The translations under genes and the position numbers were made by a program. Shown piece after piece: positions 1-5,735 of a DNA stretch of 7,190 nt; the stretch's first letter is position 1; every line of letters begins with the position of its first letter. The notes below the pieces were generated by a model. The model did not search any database, was not told the origin of the DNA, and saw nothing but the letters and a program-made list of their open reading frames with translations. Source of the DNA: Clostridia bacterium (lineage in GTDB: Bacteria > Bacillota > Clostridia > Oscillospirales > CAG-272); NCBI GenBank assembly GCA_017382555.1, contig JAFOAB010000257.1:1-7190 (forward strand). The letters are read 5' to 3'.

Positions 1-1
1 C

Positions 2-73
2 ACCAAGTTCATTACGCTGGCGCCCGAGGATGAAGAAAAGCTTATGCAGGCAAGACAACAGAATAACGGATAA
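2..73 (+). CDS. C-terminal end of an unidentified upstream protein (5' truncated)
   Basis: Reading from base 2, 23 sense codons end at a TAA at 71-73. The encoded tail runs from TKFITLAPEDEE to a polar end rich in Gln and Asn (ARQQNNG). Its codons (GCG, CCC, CTT, GAG, AAG) match those of the downstream genes, and the stop is fused to a strong AAGGAG motif, as expected at a tight operon junction. That is the whole basis for calling it real. In Bacillota the genes upstream of tilS are often spoIIE or other sporulation and division genes, but this tail is too short and too variable to assign to any family. It overlaps the 5' end of the longest tilS frame in a different phase, so at most one of the two readings is the main product there. 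Confidence 0.5.
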   Translation, partial: TKFITLAPEDEEKLMQARQQNNG

Positions 74-1442
74 GGAGCATATCCTTACCGAAAAGCTGAA
101 AAAGGCGACGGAAGAGTACAAAATGCTTGATGGCGGCATTATAGTTGCCCTGTCGGGCGGTGCGGATTCGCACGCACTGCTTCACGCGCTTATCCCCGCT
201 TGCGCGGATGCGGGCGTGCCGCTTGCGTGCGCACACGTCAACCACATGCTGCGCGGTGCGGATGCGGATGCCGATGAGGCGTTTTGCAGACGTATATGTG
301 CCGATTACGCTGTGCCTATCGAGGTACTGCGTACGGACGTTGCCGCACTTGCGAAAAAAGAGGGAAGAGGCTTTGAGGAGACGGCAAGAGACGTAAGATA
401 TGCTTTTTTTGCCGAGCTTGTAGAAAAAAATCCGCAATATAAGCGGATAGCTACCGCGCATACGGCAAGCGACAATGCGGAAACGGTGCTGTTTAACCTT
501 ACCCGCGGCGGCGGTATCAGGGGGCTTTGCGGTATTCCTCCCGTAAGGGATAATATCGTGCGCCCGCTTATATACGTCACCCGTGCGGAGGTGGAGGATT
601 ACTGCGCTGTCAATTCCCTTGAATACGTTACCGACTGCACGAATGCGGAGACAGAGTATTCGCGCAACTATATAAGGGCAGAGGTAATACCGAGGCTCGA
701 TACGCTTTACGGCGGCTTTGCGAATGCGGCATCGCGTATGTCGCGTAATCTGCGGCGTGACCGGGATTATCTTGAGTGCGAGGCGGAGAGGGTATTTGGT
801 GAGCTGTATTCGGAGGGATTTGAGTCTGCCGCTCTGCGTGCGCTTCACCCCGCCATTACGGCGCGTGTTTTGATGCTTGCCTTTGAGCGGGAGACGGGCA
901 AAAGGGCGGAAAGCGTGCATCTTGATGCCGTTTGCGCCAAGCTTGCCGAGGGGGGCGAGCCGTTTTCCGTATATTTACCGGGGGATACCGTAGTGAGATG
1001 CGAGCGGGGCAGACTGTGCTTTGCAAGCGCCGCCGAGCCTCCGATACCGTACAGAGTGGAGATAAACGAGGGGGAAAATATTCTTCCCGACGGCTCTGTG
1101 CTTCTCGTTTTACCCGACGGGGAGGAAAAAATCACATATCCATCGCACAAAGTTTACAATTTGTCAATATTCGCGCGCCTTTGCGGTGATACAATTAAAA
1201 AAGGCGTTTTTGCGAGAAGCCGTGAAAACGGAGATGCATACCGCACGGGCGGTATGACGCGCAAATTAAAAAAGCTTCTTAACGCGGCACAGTACACTGT
1301 GCGCGATAGAGATATAATTCCCGTTGTTTGTGACGCGGAGGGGATACTTTGGGTTCCCGGCTTCGGTGTCAGAGACGGTGCGGGAGCAAAAAAAGACGGA
1401 AAAGACTATACCATTTATTACATTAAGGCTGAGAATTGCTAA
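30..1442 (+). CDS. tilS: tRNA(Ile)-lysidine synthetase TilS
   Basis: TilS is a cytoplasmic enzyme that uses ATP and lysine to convert C34 of the CAU-anticodon tRNA(Ile) to lysidine, so that it reads AUA and is charged with isoleucine. Counted from the ATG at 30 (470 aa), the N-type ATP-pyrophosphatase loop SGGADS is at residues 42-47. It is followed by HVNHMLRG (69-76), TAHTASDNAET (142-152), the GGGIRGLCGIPP stretch (160-171) and RNYIR (212-216), all family hallmarks. The C-terminal TilS domain is also present: RSRENGD (397-402), RKLKKLL (411-417), RDRDIIPVV (425-433) and WVPGFGVR (441-448). The length fits full-size Firmicutes enzymes, so the gene looks intact. The start is uncertain. The first 14 codons overlap the upstream reading frame and have no usable RBS, family-like sequence seems to begin near residue 18-20 (bases 81-87), and the next ATG is at 123, only 10 residues before SGGADS. 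hpt follows 14 bases after the stop. Confidence 0.95.
   Translation: MKKSLCRQDNRITDKEHILTEKLKKATEEYKMLDGGIIVALSGGADSHALLHALIPACADAGVPLACAHVNHMLRGADADADEAFCRRICADYAVPIEVLRTDVAALAKKEGRGFEETARDVRYAFFAELVEKNPQYKRIATAHTASDNAETVLFNLTRGGGIRGLCGIPPVRDNIVRPLIYVTRAEVEDYCAVNSLEYVTDCTNAETEYSRNYIRAEVIPRLDTLYGGFANAASRMSRNLRRDRDYLECEAERVFGELYSEGFESAALRALHPAITARVLMLAFERETGKRAESVHLDAVCAKLAEGGEPFSVYLPGDTVVRCERGRLCFASAAEPPIPYRVEINEGENILPDGSVLLVLPDGEEKITYPSHKVYNLSIFARLCGDTIKKGVFARSRENGDAYRTGGMTRKLKKLLNAAQYTVRDRDIIPVVCDAEGILWVPGFGVRDGAGAKKDGKDYTIYYIKAENC
72..77 (+). promoter_or_regulatory. Shine-Dalgarno site for tilS, AAGGAG
   Basis: AAGGAG is a near-complete anti-16S match that overlaps the stop codon of the upstream reading frame (TAAGGAG). 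This suggests translational coupling to tilS. No ATG, GTG or TTG lies at normal spacing downstream in the tilS frame. The in-frame codons there are CAT, ATC, CTT and ACC, so this site conflicts with the two ATG candidates at 30 and 123. Confidence 0.5.
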
Positions 1443-1445
1443 TAC

Positions 1446-1450
1446 GGAGG
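1446..1450 (+). promoter_or_regulatory. Shine-Dalgarno site for hpt, GGAGG
   Basis: GGAGG sits six bases before the ATG at 1457. This decides the start against an in-frame TTG at 1436, which overlaps the tilS stop and has no RBS of its own. Confidence 0.85.
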
Positions 1451-1456
1451 ACAAAA

Positions 1457-2008
1457 ATGATAAATATCAGCGAAGAAGTGAAGCACGTGCTTGTAAGTGC
1501 AGAGGAGCTGGACACAATAACAACTGCACTTGCAAAGAAGATAAGTGAGGATTTTGAGGGTAAGAATCTTGTACTGCTCGGAATTTTGAAGGGCTCCGTT
1601 CCCTTTATGAGCGATATAATGCGTAAGATAACTCTGCCCGCAGAGCTGGAGTTTATGAAGGTCTCCTCCTATGGCGCCGGTACCGTAAGCACGGGTAATC
1701 TTAAGATACATCTTGACATACTCAGAGACGGACTTGAGAATTGCGACTTCCTCATTATCGAGGATATTATCGACAGCGGCAGAACGCTCAGCATGCTTGT
1801 AGAGCATCTTAATAAAAAGGGTGCGCGCAGTGTAAAAACCTGCACTCTGCTTGATAAGCCCTCCCGCCGTGAGGTGAACTTTACCCCCGATTACGTGGGT
1901 AAGGAGATCCCCGACTACTTCGTTGTCGGCTACGGACTTGATTTTGATGAAAAATACCGTACGCTTCCGTACGTTGGTATACCGAATTTCGTATTCGAGA
2001 ATAAATAA
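1457..2008 (+). CDS. hpt: Hypoxanthine (guanine) phosphoribosyltransferase
   Basis: This purine-salvage enzyme transfers ribose-5-phosphate from PRPP to hypoxanthine and usually guanine, giving IMP or GMP in the cytoplasm. The 183-aa product matches the usual bacterial size. Visible motifs are LGILKGSVPF (41-50), which carries the LKG loop; the SSYG flexible-loop motif (70-73); the diagnostic PRPP-binding loop IIEDIIDSGRT (100-110) with its paired acidic residues; LLDKPSRR (131-138); and the C-terminal base-binding stretch FVVGYGLDFDEKYR (155-168). The start is the ATG with GGAGG six bases upstream. The gene lies between tilS and ftsH exactly as hprT does in Bacillus subtilis, where HprT has been reported to act with TilS at the ftsH promoter. 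Whether that holds here cannot be judged from the sequence. No anomaly was seen. Confidence 0.96.
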   Translation: MINISEEVKHVLVSAEELDTITTALAKKISEDFEGKNLVLLGILKGSVPFMSDIMRKITLPAELEFMKVSSYGAGTVSTGNLKIHLDILRDGLENCDFLIIEDIIDSGRTLSMLVEHLNKKGARSVKTCTLLDKPSRREVNFTPDYVGKEIPDYFVVGYGLDFDEKYRTLPYVGIPNFVFENK

Positions 2009-2012
2009 AGAA

Positions 2013-2017
2013 AAAGG
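2013..2017 (+). promoter_or_regulatory. Weak Shine-Dalgarno site for ftsH, AAAGG
   Basis: AAAGG ends nine bases before the TTG at 2027, twelve before a second TTG at 2030 and fifteen before the ATG at 2033. By spacing, the first TTG is the best start, although the site is weaker than those of its neighbours. Confidence 0.5.
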
Positions 2018-2026
2018 CATGGTTTT

Positions 2027-4117
2027 TTGTTGATGAAAAACAATTTCAAAACGATTTTACTCTATTTGGTATTTGCGGTTATGGCAATTACTGCCGTTAC
2101 CACTATGCTGAACGGAACAAGCAAGGAGGAGCCTGTATTCAGCGATATTTACGATCTGTTCGTAAACGAGCAGGTGCGTAGCTTCGTGATAACTCAGGAT
2201 GCCGAGCTTGTTATGAAGGTCCGCTCCGATACGGAGCCGGATAACGAGGCAAAGGATAAAACGGTTTCCTTCCGCCTTCTGGATTATGAAATGTTCCGCC
2301 AGCAGATATTTGAAAAGTACGTGCTCGGTGAGGACGGTCAGTACGCACGCGGTGTGATTACCGAGTACGATTTTGAGGAGCCCGCAAAATCCGGCTGGTG
2401 GGTTACGGTGCTTCCTTACGCGCTCATTATGGTCGTATTTGTCGGCCTGTTCATATTTATGATGCGCTATATGTCCGGTGGCGGCAAGGGCTCCAAGATC
2501 GGCGGTGCGGGCTTCGGCAAGTCCCGCGCAAGAATAAACACCCCCGATAAGAACCGTGTACGCTTTACCGACGTTGCGGGTGCGGATGAGGAAAAGGCGG
2601 AGCTTGAGGAGGTCGTTGACTTCCTAAAGGATCCCGAGCGCTTCAAGAAGCTCGGCGCAAAGATACCGCGCGGCGTTCTCCTTATGGGCCCTCCCGGTAC
2701 AGGTAAGACCTTGCTTGCAAAGGCTGTTGCGGGTGAGGCGGAGGTACCCTTCTACTCCATCTCCGGCTCCGACTTCGTTGAAATGTACGTCGGTGTCGGC
2801 GCTTCCCGCGTAAGAGATCTGTTCGAGACGGCAAAGCGTCACCCCGCAAGCATTATATTTATCGATGAGATCGACGCTGTCGGCCGTCACCGCGGTGCGG
2901 GACTCGGCGGCGGACACGATGAAAGAGAGCAGACGCTTAACCAGCTGCTCGTTGAGATGGACGGCTTTAACGGTAACGATGCGGTAATAGTATTTGCCGC
3001 AACCAACCGCCCCGATATACTTGACCCCGCGCTTCTCCGTCCCGGCCGCTTCGACCGCCAGGTAACCGTCGGTTACCCCGATCTGAAGGGCAGAGAGGAG
3101 ATACTGAAGGTACACGCAAAGGGCAAGCCCTTCGAGGAGGAGGTTGACCTTGCCAAGGTTGCAAAGACCACGGTTGGCTTTACGGGCGCAGACCTTGCAA
3201 ACCTCTTAAACGAGGCGGCGCTTATAGCGGCAAGAAAGCGCAAGGCGCTTATCGGTATGAACGATATTGAGGAGGCTTCCCTCAAGATAATCGTCGGCAC
3301 GCCCAAGAAGAGCGCAAAGATCAAGGACAGCGAAAAGCTTAAGACCGCATATCACGAGGCGGGACACGCGATCGTTGCCTATAAGATGGAAACTCAGGAC
3401 CCCGTAACGCTTATCTCCATCGTTCCCAGCGGCAGAGCACTCGGCTACACGCTTACCCCTCCCACCGAGGATAAGTACAGCGTATACCGCAACGCGATGC
3501 GCGAGGAGATCTCCATGCTTCTCGGCGGCCGTGCGGCGGAGGCTATCGTGTTTGACGACGTTTCCGGCGGTGCGTCCAACGATATTCAGCGCGCAACTCA
3601 GATCGCACGTAAGATGGTTACCCGTCTCGGTATGAGCGACAAGCTCGGCCCGATACTCTACGGCTCCGAGCACAGCGACGGCGAGGTATTCCTCGGACGT
3701 GATTTCTCCAACGACCGCAATTATTCCGAGGAGACCGCATCCATCATCGATGCGGAGATCAAGGATATTGTTGAAAAGGCGTACGAGGATGCAAAGCGCA
3801 TTCTCAATGAATGCCGCGATAAGCTTGATTTTATTGCCGAGTTCCTTGTCAAGAACGAGGAAATGGACGAGGAGCAGTTCAAGGCGGCAATGGAGCGTGC
3901 TTGTACCTTTGAGGAGCTGGAGGCGATGACAGAGGAAAAGCGCCGCCGCAGTGAAGAGGAAAACGAGCAGCGCCGTAAGGCTATAGAGGCTGAGGAGGCG
4001 GCAAAGAAGGCCGCAGAAAAGGAAAAAGAGGAGGCAAACGACGGTGCTGCCGAAAAGGAAGGCACCGAAGAAAACAACTCCGATTCCGATAAAGGCGATA
4101 CCGAAATTCCCCATTAA
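2027..4117 (+). CDS. ftsH: ATP-dependent zinc metalloprotease FtsH
   Basis: FtsH is a hexameric, membrane-anchored AAA+ protease that extracts and degrades misassembled membrane proteins and some regulators. The 696-aa product has TM1 (about 8-28), an extracytoplasmic domain (about 29-124), TM2 (about 126-147) and a glycine-rich linker. The AAA module carries Walker A GPPGTGKT (221-228), the pore loop MYVGVG (253-258), Walker B IIFIDEID (276-283) and the second region of homology ending RPGRFDR, with arginines 338 and 341. The protease domain has the zinc site HEAGH (443-447), with the third ligand probably D519 in GGASNDI. All catalytic residues are present. The tail from about 633 to 696 is a Glu/Lys/Ala-rich, probably disordered or helical extension; the whole protein is about 50-60 residues longer than the E. 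coli or B. subtilis enzymes. Start choice: TTG 2027 best fits the weak RBS, while ATG 2033 would remove only two residues. hpt ends 18 bases upstream and a membrane protein gene follows after 17 bases. Confidence 0.97.
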   Translation: MLMKNNFKTILLYLVFAVMAITAVTTMLNGTSKEEPVFSDIYDLFVNEQVRSFVITQDAELVMKVRSDTEPDNEAKDKTVSFRLLDYEMFRQQIFEKYVLGEDGQYARGVITEYDFEEPAKSGWWVTVLPYALIMVVFVGLFIFMMRYMSGGGKGSKIGGAGFGKSRARINTPDKNRVRFTDVAGADEEKAELEEVVDFLKDPERFKKLGAKIPRGVLLMGPPGTGKTLLAKAVAGEAEVPFYSISGSDFVEMYVGVGASRVRDLFETAKRHPASIIFIDEIDAVGRHRGAGLGGGHDEREQTLNQLLVEMDGFNGNDAVIVFAATNRPDILDPALLRPGRFDRQVTVGYPDLKGREEILKVHAKGKPFEEEVDLAKVAKTTVGFTGADLANLLNEAALIAARKRKALIGMNDIEEASLKIIVGTPKKSAKIKDSEKLKTAYHEAGHAIVAYKMETQDPVTLISIVPSGRALGYTLTPPTEDKYSVYRNAMREEISMLLGGRAAEAIVFDDVSGGASNDIQRATQIARKMVTRLGMSDKLGPILYGSEHSDGEVFLGRDFSNDRNYSEETASIIDAEIKDIVEKAYEDAKRILNECRDKLDFIAEFLVKNEEMDEEQFKAAMERACTFEELEAMTEEKRRRSEEENEQRRKAIEAEEAAKKAAEKEKEEANDGAAEKEGTEENNSDSDKGDTEIPH

Positions 4118-4123
4118 TTTGAC

Positions 4124-4127
4124 GGAG
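4124..4127 (+). promoter_or_regulatory. Shine-Dalgarno site for the membrane protein gene, GGAG
   Basis: GGAG is seven bases before the ATG at 4135 but only one base before an in-frame ATG at 4129. This makes 4135 the likely start. Confidence 0.75.
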
Positions 4128-4134
4128 AATGCGT

Positions 4135-5709
4135 ATGAAGAAATTTTGGTCATCAACGGATAAGGTCGTAAAGCTCTGCTGTGGCTTTTTTGCACTGTTT
4201 TTGTGCTTGCAGGCCGTGGTTGTGTTTTCTATGACCTTGTTTGGCGACGATTATTATTACGCTACCTTCACACGCTCCTCCGAATACTTTCTTTCCGAGA
4301 ATATCAGACACTATGAGGAGGTGAACGGGCGTGTGCTCGTTCATCTCCTTGTTGAGCTTTTATTATGGGATAAAAGCCTTATACTGTTCGGCATACTTAA
4401 TATGGCGGCGATCGGTGCTTCCGTGTTTTTTGCCGCCGCAATTGCCGCAAGCGCACATAAGTACGGCTTTTATACGAGGCGGTTCGGCTTTGCGCTGCTT
4501 ACCGCGTGTGCTTTGTTCGGCACCCTGCCGCTTGAAATGGTGAAGGGAACGGTGTACTGGGCGACGGGCTCGGTAAACTATCTCTTCCCCATGGCGTTCT
4601 TACTTGCGTTTACATATTTTGCCCTCTCGTTTTACGAAAGGGGCGGCGGGAAATGTGTGCCCTTCCTTATTGCCTGCGGAGTGCTTGTCGGTCAGTCGAC
4701 AGAGCAGGCAAGCACGGGTTTCCTTGCCGTTTGCTTCTATCTTCTTTTGCGTTCGTGCCTCGAAGGGCGTGAAAAAAGCGAAAAGAGGAGGATCGTCACC
4801 GTCTTTTCCGCTTGCTTTGCCGTGGGGCTTGTTTGCTTTGCCACCTTGTTCCTTGCCCCGGGTAACGAGGCAAGAACGGGTTATTACCCCGAATTCTATG
4901 CACAGCCGCTTATCGACCGTATTCTCGGTAACGTCGGCGTGGTGGTCAATTATAATATAGGAGAAAACGGAAGCACGGTGCTTTACTCGGTTCTGCTTAC
5001 CGTTTTGCCGATCTATCTGCTTATCAAGGCGCGGGAGCTTGGGATGCTCCGCACTGCGTTTTTTGCCGCGGCTCTTATCCCGTTTTCCGTTCTTTCGTGT
5101 GCCTTTTACGTTTATTTGCTGTATGCAAATTCGGGAAGCTCGCTTCTTTGGGGACTTGCGTTCGGTGTAACGGGTCTTTCGTGTGTTGCGATGCTTTGCC
5201 TTATGATTCCGATATTTATAAGGAACAGAGATTTCCTTTACCCCGCATTTTGCCTGCTTGCGGCGGCGCTTCAGGTTGCTATGTTCCTTTCCCCCGAGAT
5301 AGGGGCGCGTACCTGCCTTTGCTCCGCGCTTCTTTTGATGGTTCCCGTTTCGGGCGCCTTGTCGCGCATTGCGTGCCTTGCTTGCGAGAAAAAGTGTGCA
5401 AGGCTGTGCGCGTGTATAATCTGCGCTTGCGTTTGCCTTATCGCCGTTTTTCAAATGGCGTACCGCGCGGATAAATACGTGGAAAATACCGTAGCATACG
5501 AGTATAACGATATGTACGTCGAGAAATATAAAAACGGCGAAACGGAAAAGCTTGTCTTTATAATGCCCGACAACAATCTTTACAGATATATACTGCCGTA
5601 TGACAGCTCATACTTTGAATTTTGGTACAAGCAGTGCCACGAAATTCCCACGGAGGCGGAATTCTATTACGATTTTCTCGTGTACGCCACAGCGGATAGC
5701 TTAAATTAA
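4135..5709 (+). CDS. Polytopic membrane protein, DUF6056-like / GT-C-like
   Basis: The 524-aa product is very hydrophobic, with about 12 predicted membrane helices. The first is at about 13-33 and the last at about 421-441, followed by an 80-residue polar C-terminal domain. Several conserved-looking polar motifs sit in loops: FGDDYYYA (36-43) just after TM1, EEVNGR (61-66), YWATGSVNYLFP (141-152), GQSTEQAS (186-193) and LAPGNEAR (240-247). From memory, this set (DD after TM1, NGR, W-x-TG-x-x-NYL-x-P, APGN-x-x-R) resembles the DUF6056 family of bacterial membrane proteins. An acidic pair in the first extracytoplasmic loop is also typical of GT-C glycosyltransferases, which use polyprenyl-phosphate sugars. 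A glycosyl-transfer role is therefore an inference, not shown. The gene follows ftsH by 17 bases and precedes the lipoprotein gene by 26, so co-transcription is likely. Residues 414-434 hold eight cysteines, which is unusual. Alternatives are a polysaccharide or lipid-modifying membrane protein, or a transporter. Confidence 0.75.
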   Translation: MKKFWSSTDKVVKLCCGFFALFLCLQAVVVFSMTLFGDDYYYATFTRSSEYFLSENIRHYEEVNGRVLVHLLVELLLWDKSLILFGILNMAAIGASVFFAAAIAASAHKYGFYTRRFGFALLTACALFGTLPLEMVKGTVYWATGSVNYLFPMAFLLAFTYFALSFYERGGGKCVPFLIACGVLVGQSTEQASTGFLAVCFYLLLRSCLEGREKSEKRRIVTVFSACFAVGLVCFATLFLAPGNEARTGYYPEFYAQPLIDRILGNVGVVVNYNIGENGSTVLYSVLLTVLPIYLLIKARELGMLRTAFFAAALIPFSVLSCAFYVYLLYANSGSSLLWGLAFGVTGLSCVAMLCLMIPIFIRNRDFLYPAFCLLAAALQVAMFLSPEIGARTCLCSALLLMVPVSGALSRIACLACEKKCARLCACIICACVCLIAVFQMAYRADKYVENTVAYEYNDMYVEKYKNGETEKLVFIMPDNNLYRYILPYDSSYFEFWYKQCHEIPTEAEFYYDFLVYATADSLN

Positions 5710-5711
5710 GT

Positions 5712-5720
5712 TGATATAAT
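5712..5720 (+). promoter_or_regulatory. Extended -10-like element, TGATATAAT
   Basis: The 26-base gap before the lipoprotein gene contains a consensus TATAAT (5715-5720) preceded by TGA, giving a perfect extended -10 (TGnTATAAT). No convincing -35 lies 16-18 bases upstream. A start site 6-8 bases downstream would fall at about 5726-5728, inside the Shine-Dalgarno site, so such a transcript would have a very short leader and a damaged or absent RBS. It may simply be AT-rich spacer. Confidence 0.25.
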
Positions 5721-5722
5721 AT

Positions 5723-5728
5723 AAGGAG
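5723..5728 (+). promoter_or_regulatory. Shine-Dalgarno site for the lipoprotein gene, AAGGAG
   Basis: AAGGAG with seven bases to the ATG at 5736 is the strongest and best-placed RBS in the window. It fixes the start of a gene whose 3' end is not seen. Confidence 0.85.
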
Positions 5729-5735
5729 AAGATAT

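Noticed and set aside
254..277. Short GCGGAT/CCGATG tandem-like repeat in tilS
   Set aside because: It encodes the Ala-Asp run after HVNHMLRG, where the family has an acidic stretch. There are only three imperfect units, so it is not a repeat element.
42..920. 292-codon open frame on the minus strand opposite tilS
   Set aside because: It is antisense to the conserved TilS catalytic domain, its composition is Arg/Lys/His/Cys-rich without any recognisable motif, and it looks like a codon-usage shadow.
1187..1195. Extended -10-like TGATACAAT inside tilS as a possible internal promoter for hpt-ftsH
   Set aside because: There is no -35 at proper spacing (TTGTCA at 1161 is 23 bases away), it lies in coding sequence, and a match of this quality is expected by chance.
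1436..1456. Earlier TTG start for hpt
   Set aside because: It would add seven residues without an RBS, overlapping the tilS stop. ATG 1457 has GGAGG at six bases.
1443..1456. Search for terminators or attenuators in the gaps between genes (also 2009-2026, 4118-4134, 5710-5735)
   Set aside because: The gaps are 14-26 bases long, with no GC-rich inverted repeat followed by a T run.
4129..4134. Earlier ATG start for the membrane protein gene
   Set aside because: Only one base separates it from GGAG, whereas ATG 4135 has seven.
3206..4195. 329-codon minus-strand frame opposite ftsH
   Set aside because: It covers the conserved FtsH protease domain. Its leucine/cysteine-rich 'membrane-like' protein results from reading GAG/AAG-rich codons backwards.
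4600..5454. 284-codon minus-strand frame opposite the membrane protein gene
   Set aside because: Its highly basic composition (Lys/Arg/Asn/Gly) is the expected complement of hydrophobic codons, and it has no RBS or domain.
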